From Poa pratensis (Eukaryota; Streptophyta; Magnoliopsida; Poales; Poaceae), in contig CAMZMU010000069.1 in assembly GCA_947311845.1 (NCBI GenBank), forward strand, positions 13,782,891 through 13,846,890: DNA of 64,000 bases. Direction: 5' to 3'. The translations under genes were made by a program, and so were the position numbers. The notes under the pieces are model-generated. The model was not told the DNA's origin and ran no database searches. It saw nothing but the letters and a program-made list of their open reading frames with translations. Below are positions 1-13,173 of the stretch, one piece after another; position 1 is the first letter of the stretch; each line of letters starts with the position of its first letter.

Positions 1-1843
1 TTCTTACTAAGAGATCATCTTTTAGCTAAAAACACAAGCCTCTTTTTCTTCATTTGTCTCTCATCCATCTCAACAATCATCATATATATGTACGTTGTAA
101 TGCTATAATATAACCATTGTACATTCCCTAAGTGGAAGCCACCATTTTCTGTTCTTATTGCTCGTGTTTCCGAATGGCATTCGGTGATTCGGCGCTTAAC
201 TTGATGGTTGCGGTGATGTGATTGTGGTCCTGAGTTCATCTAGGTCTATAGGTTCCCTTGTTTCATAATAATTTTGTGTTTTTGGTCTTCTTTCCTTGAC
301 AAATTGATGAAGATATAGTAGTCCGTGGTACGACCTTGCAAGGGGGTGTGTGTGTCCTTTGCGGCAGTGACTTGAAAGATCTTAATTTTTCAGGTGGTCA
401 GTTTCAAAACCTCCCTGGTCACGTAGTCGGAGCTTCGGAAGATTTTTTTTCGAGAAACTGGCAGGAACATTGCATTTATATTAAGAAGGAGAAATAACTA
501 CAAAGTTGTTTTGACTTCGTTTATAGTTTGTACGAATGCTGATAGATGTGATGAGCAGATAACAACAACTTTGAAGGACTTTGATGTCACAGGAAAGTAC
601 ACCTTACACTGCACAATTGTGGGACGAGTTCAATATTCAAGTTGAACCCAAAAACTGGCTAGAAGGCAGCAATCAACTCTCATAATTGTTGAAGCCCTCT
701 TCTGTAGCTCATGTTGCACCTATGTGTGTATTTGTTTTGTTGGCATTTGTCCACCTAGACAAACATAACTAAGTCAACATCGTAAAATTTTGGCGGAAAC
801 TAATTCGAAGAAACCATATTAAATTATTAATCAAGAAAATATATGAAAACTATTTAGCCTAAATATACAAAATTTTAGAAAATAGTGCAAAATTTAAGAT
901 TTACGTGAAAATAAATTTAATCGGTAAAACTAAATTAAGTCATCACGACAAGAGTTGGGAAATAATATATGATTGCAGAACAAAACTAAATGCTGATAGA
1001 TATTTTGTAAGGATATGGGTGCATATCAATTTGGCAATGGGCCCCATTCCCCGTTACCGGTGGTTAATTCACCTATTAGGGTACGGTGATGCATGGTAAA
1101 AATTTATTCTGCAATTCATCCTTTGTTCATTCGGATTCTTGATTGTTATTGGCCTATGTGCTTTTGGTAACTGCCCATTTATGTGATGTAATGGCTAAAC
1201 TTAATGTGTGTTGAACATTTGAACCTATTCTATTTGTGGTTGTGTGCCAATTTGAACCAATATTATGTGTGGCTATGTTCCCATTTTAACCTAGATTATC
1301 TTTGTTGTGTGTGATCATTTGAGTGTATATTATCTGTGGCTTTGTGCCTTTTTGCTCTATTTATATTGCTGTCATTTATTTACCAGAGGTGCTAGGGAGG
1401 TGGTGTCTAAATTTTGTAGACTCAATATTGTCGGCTAAGTTAGGGTCTTGGCGGTGGTTTTCCGCTGGTTATTTGCTAACCTGATGGGGATGGGGATGGT
1501 AGAAGAATTGTCCCCGTGAAAGTTAATGGGGATGGGGACGGGGAAAATTTTATTGTTCGGGGATGGTTAGGCAATAACCAGTGGTTAGTGTCCTCGTTGC
1601 CATATTGAGGTGCATATGGTCTAGTTCTTCTACAATATTGTAATAATTCCCCTTTTTAAGTTTTCCTGCAATACGAGGGAACTGCTCCATATGTATTAGA
1701 AAATATTAACAGCTAGCTCAAATACGTGTTTACATTAGATATACAAAATATTAAAAAAAAATCTTCATTTTTTCATTTTGATAATTTCTTAGCGTACTAA
1801 TTTATTGATTTTGCTAAACACAGAAACAACTTTTTATAGCTAT
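1..1843. other. Intergenic, no gene seen
   Basis: AT-rich sequence with no ORF that resembles a protein family. It holds a weak degenerate repeat near 1190-1345 and G-rich GGGGATGGGGA-type stretches near 1485-1560. It ends at the TTA target duplication of the Harbinger element at 1847. Confidence 0.6.
1190..1345. repeat. Degenerate short tandem repeat
   Basis: About four units of roughly 33-36 bp share a loose pattern of TTTGAACC, then ATTnTnTGTGGnT, then GTGTGCC. Units begin near 1215, 1250, 1285 and 1318. The repeat is visible by eye but diverged; no function is suggested. Confidence 0.4.
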
Positions 1844-1846
1844 TTA

Positions 1847-3452
1847 GAGCATCTCCAACCATGGCCCCCAAAGGCCGCCCAAACGCCCGAGCGGTCCACC
1901 CGGACAGGGTTTGCGCTAAAAACCAGCACCCAACGGTGCCCCCCCCCCCCCCCCCAAACTCAGCCCAAACATCCGGGCGGTCCGGCACACCCCAAACCCA
2001 GCCCATATGTGGAGAGGGTTTGGGGCGGTCCGGACGCGCCCGGACAGGCCGCCACGTCGGACACGGCCCGCTGCGACCCTACCTATATCAACTCAATCTC
2101 CACCACGGATGAAACCCTAGCTCTCAATTTCCTCCGATCCCTTTTCGCTCCAATCCATTGTCACTCTTGTCCGCCCGTAGAGCTGCACGGATGGCCAACT
2201 CCAGCAGCGGATCTGCGGAGATGTACTGGGATGCACGAAAGCCGCGCCGCCGGTAGCTAATTTGGTGGCGGCGGCTCTTTGCTTCGGTTATGCAGCCGCT
2301 TCCGGAGCCGGCTCGTCCGCACAACTGGTGGCTCCTCCACGGGTATGTTCATTCTTACCTTCCACCATTGTAGGATTTAGGAATAATTAGGATGCGGATT
2401 GTAGCAATTTGTTACTTTACGAAATAATTGTTGAACTCGTAGGTCGTTCCTAGAGGGAATAGGTACGAGGTTATCGATGATAAGATGATGTGCAAAGCGT
2501 GGTTGGCCACCCCACCCGATGCTCAAAACAGATGCTACAACCACGGTTCATTTTGGGGCCGGATCTCCGAAATGTTCAATGCGAACTCCATCTATTACCG
2601 CAATGAGGTGTCTCTCCGCCATAGGTGCAATGCATCGTCGTCGAGATTAACAAGTTTGCCGGATGCTATGCCCAAATGGGTTCCGTAAGTTCCATATGGT
2701 TACTCAACAATGCACTATCCTACTCAACAATGTGGTATCCTACTTGCTTCATTTCGTTGATTAGCTATTCATTCAATTTGCATAGATGGAGGATGCCATC
2801 CCACTATACAATGTGCTTGTGGGGAGGCCGGTGAACACGGAGTGGAATCTCCTCCATTGTTGGGACATACTCAAGGAAAGTCCATTCGTAGACTACACGC
2901 CGGACGCGGAGAAGAGCGACAGGGTGCGGCAAGCGGAGACCCAGGCTCGGACGGAACGTCGTGCTCACCAAAGGGAATGAGAGGCAAGGGAAGGACGCTA
3001 ACAACTGGAGCATAAAGCTGGGGCTCGGCTGGCACGGCAGGAACTGGAGCGTGCAGTTGGGGCTCGCAGGGCACACCGAGCTCGAGCAAGGGCCCGTGCA
3101 GAGGAAGAAGCGGCAGCGGCGGTACGGGCGAACAGGGACCCAATTTCCGTACAATCTCTGATCACCTCCGGTCTCTCGACGAATGTGCATCCGTGTGTGA
3201 TGATGCTTGAACTTTGCCCGTTTAATTTATGTGTTGAACTATGTCCGTGGATGTTCGAACTATGCTTTATTTGTATGATCTTTGAACTATCTATCCTTGT
3301 GATCTACGTTGCATGGCTTGCATGTTTTTGGGTGTGAAGATTTGAACATTGTGGTTGTAGAGCACCACTTTTGGGGGCTGTCCGTGGACGCGTCCGGACG
3401 CGTCCACGGACAGTTTGGGGGCCGGATATGGGGGTTGTGACTGGAGATGCTC
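1847..3452. mobile_element. PIF/Harbinger-type DNA transposon, non-autonomous
   Basis: The ends are inverted copies (GAGCATCTCC at 1847, GGAGATGCTC ending at 3452). They are flanked by the 3-bp target duplication TTA (1844-1846 and 3453-3455), the signature of PIF/Harbinger elements. The 1.6-kb interior carries remnants of the Myb/SANT-like ORF1 protein of this superfamily but no recognisable DDE transposase, so the element probably cannot move by itself. A poly-C tract lies near 1939-1956. Confidence 0.85.
2485..2980 (+). pseudogene. Remnant of Harbinger ORF1 (Myb/SANT-like) protein
   Basis: Translated pieces match the family often annotated as no-apical-meristem-associated or glutathione S-transferase T3-like. 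There is a trihelix/SANT part with HGSFWGRISEMFN (about 2540-2580), then INKFAGCYAQM in another frame (about 2646-2680), then an exon starting near 2786 with LLHCWDILKESP and a charged tail. The frame changes near 2625-2640, and an apparent intron (GTAAGT to CATAG, about 2686-2785) separates the last two parts. In intact elements ORF1 binds DNA and works with the transposase; this copy is broken. Its position inside the element at 1847-3452 explains its origin. Confidence 0.65.
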
Positions 3453-3455
3453 TTA

Positions 3456-6310
3456 TGGAGCATAGGACTCATTCGGTTTTCTAATCCAGTTGTCTGCAAC
3501 TAGAGCTAATACTTCATCGAATTTAAGGCATGTCAGAGACCTGCTGCGAAAAATGGAAAATGCCTCCCCCACCCCACGCCGAGTCGGTTTGCCTGGAGCA
3601 ACTGACTCAAATTCGAGGAGCTGGAGGCGGTTTTCGTGGAGAAAACGGTTGTAGGGTTAAATATGGAATTTGGTTTTAATCAATGTTACATTATCATCAC
3701 CAAATTCATAGAAAACAATATTGTAGAAGACCACAATTCAAGATCATCACTATATATCACATAAAGTTCATCACATTCATCAAACATAAAAGATAAAAAC
3801 ATAACATCCACATCACAAGTTTACTAGTTGAGATTGCTACATCCCTTTGGACCACACGAGGGATAGAGGAGTGATGATGATATGGCAAGATGGAGAGCTC
3901 CATCCCGGCCGCTTCCTAGAAATTTCTTCTACTGGTGATGGTGCTAAAAAATGGCGGCAGGGAGGAGCTGACATGGATGAGGGTGTTGGGGAGGAGCCTG
4001 CGGGGTAGCGGTGTAGCCAGTGAAGTGAGGAGGAGCTACCTACTATTGGGGTGTAACTGGCACTGTCCATAACAGCGAGGGCATCAGGAAGGAGCTGGCT
4101 AGCTTGGTCAGCGAGGTGCTACCCCAAGTCGAGGAGAGCTGACCATGTCGGGGGCATGAGTGGATTGGTGAGACGGTGTTAGTTGAGAGGATTGGAATGA
4201 AAACCATTAGGGCTCATGCAGAGGAAACATTTATGCAGCGGATTAATCATCCTCAGTCAGTTGCTTTTAGCAACCGGATGCATACTTACAACAATAGAGT
4301 CGGTTCTATGGTAGAATCGACTAAGTAAAAGCTAGAGTCAATTTACGATGTGAAACCAATTCCAGTGTTACAACCATGGAATCGGTTCCGCACGTAAACT
4401 GTCTGAGATGACCACTTCGTCGTCGATTGGAAAACCAGCTTTGATTGTTGGATACAATACTCGTTTTCTACTACAGAATATTTTGAGACCGTTTCACATT
4501 TTTTGCTAGATTTTCATATCTCTTCAACTATTTTGGAAATATTTACTCGACTTTTCTGTATACGATTTTCTGTGTTTTTTATGTTTTTAACATCATTCTT
4601 AATTAGAGTGCCGAAAGATATGTGTACATGTGAACATGCCATGAGAAACAAATAGACATATGTAGGTGCCAAGTTAACCAAAATTATATCATTTATGGCG
4701 AAGGTTGGTAAGCAACAATTGTGGGAGTTATTGGGTGTCTTCTATCCAGCTTGAATCTCAAGGTTGAAATTAAACCCGACCAAAGTATTTTAAGAGCATA
4801 AAGTGATATCCCTCTATGTAACTTGCATTTCTATCAAAAAGTTGTACTCTGTTATGATGTTTTATTTTATCAATAATATCCAATTTTAAATATCAAGGTT
4901 GAAATTAAACCCGACGAATAGTTCAAGACAGTAACACAATATCTCTGAAGGAAATCAGTCTATTGTCTGGTAAATATTAAATCAACATTTGATCCACACC
5001 TTGAGAATGCCGATATGGACATCTCAAATAGTAAAATATGTGTGATGAATCGACTTTGACAATGCTATCATCATATCACAGTACATTGTGGACGCTAATC
5101 CTATGAACGCCCTCACACACACAGCCTGCCCCATGAGCTATTTCGAGAGGTTGATCTCGTAAATCTTGAAATTGGCGAACTCACATGAGCATATCGTAAT
5201 AGAAAGATTTTGGTTGGCTGATTTTTATCTTCACCTTAAACAACCCATGATTTGTAATAAGATAATAACTTCTGCTACTGTTTGAACTATGCAATAAAAG
5301 GAAAATGGTGTGTGCATCATCTTGATGCAGAGGCCGAGGTTGTGTTCCCATTTCGAAAAACAAATTCTCATAATAGATGGGCATGCATGTCATCTCCCAC
5401 TGAAAAAACATGATCGAAATGTCTGAAATAAATCTTTGAAAATAGAGCACACGATCGAGTCTAGGACTTAAACCCCGGACGGGCAGGTTTCACCACAAGC
5501 AACCTAACATATTTAGCTCATTTGGCGGAAACAAAATTATATAAAGACAGAGCAACCACAGATTCGGCTGGAATTCGAATACGTCAGCTTAATTCTAGTT
5601 TACTTGAAGTTTGATACACTCCCAAGCGCGAGCACATAACGTAAGCACGCATCAGCTGGTCGCTGCTTAATCACGCAGTTGTGCTGCGTGGTGCTTCGAC
5701 ACTAGTAAATTAATTAATCTGATCAATGGAGACAAAATAATTAATCCGATCAATGGAGACAATATAATTACAAGTGATTAGGCGAATAAAGTGGATTGAA
5801 GTGGTGGCGAGTGGCGACTGTGTAGCTAGTGGGATGCGGATAATTAAGAACGTGGAAAGGAGAACAGTTCGGCCGATCGATGTCCCGAGCTCCCAATTTT
5901 TTGGGACTTCTTTTCGTACAGAAAGCTCAAGTTTGTTCTTCTTTTGACGGGAAAAAGTCGATGCTTGTCCCTCACTCCATCGATCGATGCCCAATCATCA
6001 CGTCATAGGTCATCGCTATGCATGTCTTGCGTCGCTCTTCGTTTTTCTCGTGTTAATTTTACCGGTGACAACCAGATGTGCCGATCGAACCGATCATATC
6101 GAATTAGGGTGGCCTTTGAGCATTCGCGCCCTCCTGTCCTGGCCCTTTCTTTAGCATATATATATAGTTACATAAAATAAGTCATCCAGAGCGCTAAGAG
6201 TGTGTGTTAGCATATGTGAAGGCGTTGTCCAAACTAGACGTTGACTTGTACACAGTGTAGGAGAAAAGACAAGCGAATGTACTGCTCATCTTCGACTATG
6301 TAGACATATG
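3456..6310. other. Intergenic, no gene seen
   Basis: No supported coding region. A direct repeat with the core CAAGGTTGAAATTAAACCCG occurs near 4759 and 4899, and a short tandem repeat with the core TCAATGGAGACAAnATAATTA occurs near 5724-5768. The rest is AT-rich unique-looking sequence, some of which may be old transposon DNA that I cannot classify. Confidence 0.55.
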
Positions 6311-6312
6311 TA

Positions 6313-7644
6313 CTCCCTCCGTTCACAAAAGGATGTCTCAATCTTTTCTAGATTTATATGTATGTAGACATACTTTAGTGTGTAGATACATCACTACAGG
6401 AAGGAACTTCAACGCTGAGGGTTTTCCCCCTCGGCTTAGCTCTGTTTACCCTCGGCATATACCGATGCCGACGGTGACCCTCGGCATTTAACCCTCGGCA
6501 TAGGTGGTCCTCGGCACAAACGAATACCCTCGGCGTTGCTCCGGCCGTCAGCGTAGATGCTTGTGCCGACGGTTTAGTTTAGCCCTCGGCGCAGTTTAGC
6601 CTCGGCGCAGAAAGTTAACGGGACGGAGAAGACGGCGCCCAGGAGCAGTGCCGAGGGGGATACCCTCGGCGTAGGTGGCCACGTGGAGCACGGCGGATGG
6701 CTGCGGAGAAGGGGCTACGCCGAAGGGGTAACGCTCGGTGTTGCTGGATCAGTGCCGATGGGGATCCCCTCGGCGTAGGTAGCCACGTGGAGCACGCTGG
6801 AATGATGGGATGAAGGTGCTACGCCGAGGGTGACACTCGGCGTTGGTGAGCTGTGCCGAGGGGTTACCCTCGGCGTTGGTGTCCACTGGCCTGGGACTGG
6901 ACCAATGCCGAGGGGGTTACCCTCGGCGTTGATGTCTACAATTTTTTCTCCAGGCTGCTTTTTGCGCCTAAAAATTACAGCAGATGCATATATATTTGAA
7001 TTCACTGTAATAATGCAAAAACATTGGACATAGACGATATATACAAACATATCACATGGCTAGCATCAAATCTCCATAAACATGTAGTCATAGATACACA
7101 TCACTACAAGTTCATTACACATAGTCATCAATACAAGTTCATTGCACATAGTCTTCGAGAGCATCATCAGTACAAGTTCATTACACATAGTCATGATATA
7201 GATGTCACATGGCAACCAGTCTTGAACAGACTTCGAGCACCAGCACAACACACACTTTGTCTTCGAGAGCATCATCACTACAAAATGAAAGAACACACCC
7301 GTTTAGAATGGCAAAATGACTATGTCAAAGTTCATGCATGGCAAGTCGAGCAAAGTTATTGTACGGCGTGGTGCGTGCTATGCTGTGCCGAAGGTGACCC
7401 TCGGCGTTGCTATACCTATGCCGAAGGTTATTGTACGCCGACGGTCCCTCTCGGCGTAGCTCATCTATGCCGACGGTTATGCTATGCCAACGGTGATTTT
7501 CCAGCCGTGGGCACTGTGCGAGCTATGCCGAGGGTCCCGACATTTCACCCTCGGCGTTGAAATCCCCCTCAGCATCCTCGTCCGTTCCCGTAGTGCATCT
7601 AAATTTAGATAAAGTTGAGACATCTTTTTTATGAACGGAGCGAG
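6313..7644. mobile_element. Stowaway (Tc1/mariner) MITE split by a CACTA element
   Basis: The left half (6313-6391) begins CTCCCTCCGTTCACAAAA and the right half (7596-7644) ends with its inverted complement, close to GAACGGAGCGAG. The TA target duplication is at 6311-6312 and 7645-7646. The two halves pair again (GAGACATC against GATGTCTC) once the inserted CACTA element and one copy of its CAT duplication are removed, leaving a MITE of about 125 bp. Confidence 0.88.
6392..7595. mobile_element. Non-autonomous CACTA transposon, 1.2 kb
   Basis: The element starts CACTACAGGAA and ends TTCCCGTAGTG, inverted ends typical of CACTA (En/Spm) transposons, with the 3-bp target duplication CAT (6389-6391 and 7596-7598). 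Both sub-terminal regions are packed with CCCTCGGCGTTG and GCCGAGGG motifs in both orientations (about 6417-6945 and 7385-7560), the usual binding array for the TNPA-like protein. The interior (7040-7300) has short direct repeats built on ACAAGTTCATTACACATAG. No transposase ORF is present, so movement would need enzymes supplied in trans. Confidence 0.9.
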
Positions 7645-7646
7645 TA

Positions 7647-9830
7647 TATATAAACATATGCACGGTTATATTATTGCGATGGTTGGTGCAACGGCGCTTT
7701 CACTCAAACAGTGCAATCACACTTGCGAAGTTGCGATGTCATCGATCTGGTTTGATATATATCGGCCGGACAAATAACTAAAATATACAGATGAATGAGA
7801 GGATCTTCGCTCATGAAACAGCACGAAGCGTAATGCATGCGTGCGCTGGCAGCTGAGCTAGCGCGGGGCCTTGGCAGCGAATTTTGGCCCTTGTTTATCG
7901 ACCTATGGCCGATTGGCCGTCAAATCAACTATAGCCTGTTTCTTCTTCGCTTCGTTTTAATGTACATGCAGTGTGAGCATCCGCGGTGATCATAGCGTCC
8001 AGCTCCCCGCGAGTCATGTTTCTTGGATCTATAATTGGCAAGTTGGGAATGATCATAAGGTTCCATAATACAAGTTAGATCGTGAGAAGGTTTATGCCGG
8101 CAAGTGGTGGGAGGATGATGTCGTCGTTTGGAATACTGAATTCTCAACTGGAGGGTGGCGACAAAGGTGAGCAGGAATGGTGAAGAGATGGAACATGTAT
8201 CCAAGAAATGTCTAGATCGTTATCGAAATAAAGAAATGTCTAGATGACCTTTTTTTTCTGAAGATAAGGGGGACACATACCTCCATGCGCCTCTGCATGC
8301 CATTCTCACTTTGTAGTCTGATTTGTTCATGATCTGGGTGTCAGAATATATATACTTGTACGCCTTAGGGATAGACTACTATTTTAGAGTTCATCTTGTA
8401 TTACAAGTCACGAGCTTTGTCCTCATAGTTTTATACTCCATATATACTACATGAGGATCAGATCAAGATAACAACAAATATTAGTTTCACAACTGACAAA
8501 CTTGGCAAGAAACTTGAAGGATAGGGAGGTAACAATTCACCCATTCGGGACGGGTTAATTCTGAATCAATTTTCCCTGAGCGGTGTGAAAATCTATCACA
8601 TGTCAATGTACATGCTACTAGACACTTGTTTGAAAAGCCTGACCAAAATCCTGAGAAGATTCTTGTGGGCATAGACTGCCACCAAAAGGAAATATTAAAT
8701 GGAACTGAGACCTCCATTAAACATGTATCGTTTGGTGCATGTGACGAATCAGGCTTTGTTTTATATTTTCTATTAGCCTTTTACTTCCTCTCCATATATT
8801 TTGACTACACTTAGTACTAATATATGCAAGGACCATGAAAATAATCCGTACGTGCTTAAAAAATTAGGATAATCAATATATTCTTGCTTAAAATGTATTG
8901 GAGCAACTAGTTGACTAGATATCTAAACCCCAAATTGAGTCCGCCGATACCCGTACGGTTCAATCCCTTTTATTCAGCTTCGGTTGGCAGGTTGTACCAT
9001 CAAGCTATGGTTTAGATTACAAAAAATGCTACATGTCAAAATAGTTTACATATCATCTTATCACTTTATGTTTGAAACAAACTTTGTTACCAAATTTTCA
9101 TATTTCCTAGCATGCTACATCCACTGTGGAAATATTAAATATAACATGCAGATAATTACAATCCGCCTCATGTACAATGTATGTGAAGCGTAATGGGTGC
9201 ATAGTTTTGAGCATGTGTGTGAATGAAATTGATGTTCTCATCCCCTGATCACCGCTCATATGAATGTTGGGAACCGAGTTAGCTTATAATTCCAACTTTG
9301 GGGAATCTGTACTCACTTCTTCCCAACTAGTGTTGAGTTTATCCATGTCTAGAGGTTATTAAACTTTTGTCCCTAGTACTTTGCCTCGGTGTGACTACAC
9401 CATTTTGTTAATTAGAGCAATAAATTTTAGGCAACTCAGCCCGGCCCGACGACAAATCACAACTCAAACACTAAGCACTAGAACTATATGGTTTCATGAG
9501 CGGGCGGGTGCACCCTAATTATACTTGTACAAGGCTGTTGTACTATCATCACTCCTCATGGTTCTATCACTAAGTTTATAACCAAAAAATTCCAAGTAGG
9601 GAATCCCCTACGAATATCTTCTCTCTAGATTTCTCTACTTATTTCATGAATTATGGTAAATAATCATGGCAAATGTCTAGTCTCAAGATATTTCTTAACA
9701 TACCTTGAAGTATTTTGTACTTAGCATTTTCTATCATGAATATCTAGGTTTGCAAGAGAGCTCGCAACTCCTCTCGAATGTTCTCAAGTGCACATGGCTA
9801 GTTCTTACCAAGTACTCTAGGCTAATCTGC
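7647..9830. other. Intergenic, no gene seen
   Basis: No ORF here resembles a known family. The sequence is AT-rich, with short poly-T tracts and no clear terminal repeats. It leads into the GC-rich 5' region of the transporter gene at 10309. Confidence 0.5.
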
Positions 9831-10308
9831 TCTCATCAAAAACGGAAAAAAAGAGTGGGGGTGTGAAAGGGACTGTGGATCTGACTTCTTACTTCTGAGA
9901 GAAGGAGACAGTGTGTGGTTGTGACTTGTGAGGCTTTGCCCCATTTCAGACCATCCCTCCCGCCACCCAGCCTACTGACCAGGCCCATACTAGCTCGCCA
10001 ATCTGCCACGCCGGCCCATACAAGTCTGTCGCTTTCCCTTGCCGAATCCTGATATCGGCAGCTTGCCCGGCCGGCCCGACGCTGCCGACCGTCGCCATCG
10101 GAGCATCCTCCCTCGATCTCTGCCTTCTCACCGTCCTTTTCCACCGTTTCCTCCACCTGCCCAGAGCCAGAGGCTTCAGATTCAGCTTCCCAAAACCCCC
10201 ATTAAAAATTCCCTTCCTCTTCTTGCTCCAGAAAAACCCAAGCTTTGGCCGAGCTAGCTGCCCACCAAAGCTCCAGCTCGATCGCGGGCAGTGGTGGCCG
10301 GGAGAGGT

Positions 10309-13173
10309 ATGCGGGCGGGGGCGATGAAGGCGGGGAGCCGGCCGCCGTGGCTTGGGCTGGGCGCGGCGGTGTGGGTGCAGGTGGCGGGGGGAGGCAGCTC
10401 CACCTTCGCGCTCTACTCGCACGCGCTCAAGCTCGCGCTCGGGGTCGACCAGAGGAGCCTCGGCCTGCTCGCCGTCGCCTGCGACATCGGGGATAACCTC
10501 GGCCTGCTCCCGGGCGTCCTCTGCAACAGGCTCCACCCGGCGCTGCTCCTCCTCATAGGCGCCGCCACCTGCGTCCTCGGCTACGGCACCACCTGGCTCG
10601 CCGTCTCCGGCGTCGCCCCCGCGCTGCCCTACTGGCTGGTGAGCTCTCCATCTTACTCTACTTTTTTAATCCTTCTTCTATTTATTTTTTGTACTTTAAT
10701 CCTGTACATTAATCTTCGATCATTCCCGAAGCCAATTTCTTAAGATCCCTTTTCTTTCAGTAGTTGCAATCGGGTAGACGTTAGTGTTAGCTTGTGGAAT
10801 AGAACTTGAACTCCTCTGCTGTATTATAGTGCAAGTAATTTCAGGGTAAAGGCATTCTTTTGTGAAATGGAACTTGAACTGCTCTGCTGTATTATAGTGC
10901 ACGTAATTTCAGGGTAAAGGTACTTTAATCCTTGTTTTTTTTGCGAGGACCTGTATATTAATCTTCGACCAATTCTGAAGTCGAATTCTTAAGATCCGTT
11001 TTGTTCAGTAGTGGCAATCGGGTAGACGTTAGTGTTAGGTTGTGAAATGGGACTTGAACTGCTCTTGCTGATGTTTACCTCCTGATGTTTTATAGTCCAA
11101 GCAATTTCAGGGCAAAGGCATATTATTTTGTGCCAAGTGGCCGCTTTTGCAGGTGCAAGTTAACTCTCCTGATGTTTTAAAGTACTCCTCGTAAATGAAT
11201 GTCCCTTTCATAAGATCCCAGAAACTGAAATATAATACAGTACTAGCAAACAGTAGCGAACAAGGAGGCCCTGATTAACATTTGGACGAAAGAAGGCACC
11301 ATTGGGCTTTATTTGCCAGCATTATGCACATATTGAGGATTTTTTTTTACTTTTGCCCGGAACATTAGCCTTTTTGTGGCAGACTCTACTCTGGTAGTAG
11401 TGTAAATTGACCAGTAACCTTTTTTTTGTATTGCATTACAGATATGGTTGGCATTGTGCCTTGCTGCAAACAGTGGCGCGTGGATGGGAACTGCCGTTTT
11501 GGTAACCAACATGAGGAACTTCCCACTCAGCAGAGGTGCTGTTGCAGGCATCCTTAAAGGCTACGTTGGTCTAAGCGCTGCTGTCTACACTGAAATATAC
11601 ACTGGCATCTTTCACGATTCAGCTGCAAGCCTCTTGCTCTTACTCACTCTGGGAGTTCCTGCTGTGTGCTTTCTGACAATGTACTTTGTAAGGCCTTGTG
11701 AACCCTCCCTGGCGCCGAATTCTTCAGAGCAAGTTCACTTCCTGTTCACACAAATCGGGAGTGTAGTTCTCGGGGTTTATCTTGTCGGGGCAACAGTATT
11801 GGATCATGCCGTAACACTTTCAGATGCTCTGAACTATTTTATTCTTGCTATTATGGTCCTTCTCATTTTTGCACCATTTGCGATACCCCTGAAAATGACA
11901 TTGTTTCCAAGTAACCGAGGAAAAGGCCTGTTGGACTCTTCCGCCGCTGACAATGATCATACGGAACCATTTCTTCCGCCTTCTTCCTCTGGATCAAGCC
12001 TTGCTACTCTAGAAGATGATGATGCCTCAGATATTGACATTCTCTTGGCGGAGGGTGAAGGGGCAGTAAAGCAGACGAGAAGAAGACCAAAAAGGGGAGA
12101 GGACTTCAGATTCCGTGAAGCACTGCTGAAGGCAGATTTCTGGCTTCTCTTTGCAGTATATTTTATCGGCGTTGGATCTGGAGTAACCGTTCTTAACAAT
12201 TTAGCACAAGTTGGAATTGCAGCTGGTGCCGTCGACACAAGTATATTGCTCTCTGTGTTCAGTTTTTTCAACTTTATTGGCCGTTTAGGAGGTGGTGCTA
12301 TTTCTGAGTATCTTCTGAGGTAACAGAATCTCCTGTTTTATTCAAGTGCATTTTCTCTGTAAATGATTAATTTATATGATGTACTTTCATCTACCAGTCC
12401 AAGCATCAGTTGTGTATTAGCTGAAGTTAATAATTAAAGCATCTATTCCAGCTTCAAGTTACTTTTCTCTTTGGGAAAGGGGAAAAAGCCCCGGGCTCTG
12501 CATCAATCAATGCATATGGCCATCTTTATTTCATTATTCCAGAGTATTCACTCTTTTATGGAGCTGGAACTGTAGGGAAGTCCAGCCGCAACTGTGTATT
12601 TACTATTTAGTCCACAACTTGTTTGGGTGCATGGTTGAAATGCATTGATTTGGATTTTGAAATTTGATATGACCATCCTGCTTCATTTGCAGGTCATGGA
12701 TACTTCCACGGACAGTATTGATTGTATGCACCCAAGTTGTGATGATAATTACGTACCTGCTATTTGCACTGGGTCTCCGCGCTACACTACATGTCTCTGT
12801 TGCCTTACTTGCAATATGCTACGGTATCCAATTCTCCGTGATGATCTCAACTGCATCAGAATTGTTTGGGTTGAAGCAGTTTGGAAAGATCTACAATTTC
12901 ATCTCACTGGGGAATCCACTCGGAGCGCTCCTGTTTAATAGTCTTGCAGGGTATGTTTACGATCTTGAAGTGGAAAAACAGCACACAACAACGACGGTCT
13001 TTGATATCGCGTGCCATGGACCCAACTGCTTCAGATTTACGTTTTATGTTCTGTCTGGCATGGCCTGCTTGGGTACATTGCTGAGCATAGTTCTGACCGT
13101 GAGGATTCGTCCAGTATATCAGATGATCTACGGTGGGGGATCCTTCAGCGTGCCCAGGAGCTCTGCACACTGA
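10309..13173 (+). CDS. NFD4-like nodulin-like/MFS transporter (copy a)
   Basis: Three exons fit GT-AG splicing: 10309-10638, 11442-12319 and 12693-13173. They give about 561 residues. The start ATG at 10309 aligns residue for residue with the start of the paralogue at 62770. The N-terminal part (about residues 10-250) is a nodulin-like domain with membrane segments and the RPPWLGLGAAVW opening. A charged cytoplasmic loop (SLATLEDDDASDIDILL, then a KQTRRRPKRGEDF stretch, near 12000-12105) precedes a second set of membrane helices ending in VRIRPVYQMIYGG. Arabidopsis NFD4 was named for a nuclear-fusion defect, but the substrate of this family is not established. The length is normal for the family. 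Introns 1 and 2 are phase 0 and phase 2. The gene appears intact. Confidence 0.9.
10674..11100. repeat. Internal tandem duplication in intron 1 of NFD4a
   Basis: A segment containing AGTAGTTGCAATCGGGTAGA, GTTAGTGTTAG and TTTCAGGGTAAAGG is repeated about 240 bp downstream (about 10674-10790 against 10925-11045). A shorter piece (GAACTTGAACTGCTCTGCTG, about 10803 and 10869) is repeated inside the first copy. The corresponding intron of the paralogue at 63100-63476 is shorter and has only one comparable segment. Confidence 0.6.

Noticed and set aside
7024..7560. 178-codon open frame on the plus strand
   Set aside because: It lies inside the CACTA element and translates its short direct repeats and sub-terminal motifs.
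8945..9000. tRNA-like B box near GTACGGTTCAATCC
   Set aside because: No matching A box or cloverleaf could be found around it.
10324..10326. Alternative NFD4a start at the second ATG
   Set aside because: The ATG at 10309 aligns exactly in length with the start of the paralogue at 62770, so the upstream start is preferred.
9946..10536. 196-codon minus-strand open frame over NFD4a exon 1
   Set aside because: It is an antisense shadow of a GC-rich exon; the plus strand has the conserved protein and splice sites.
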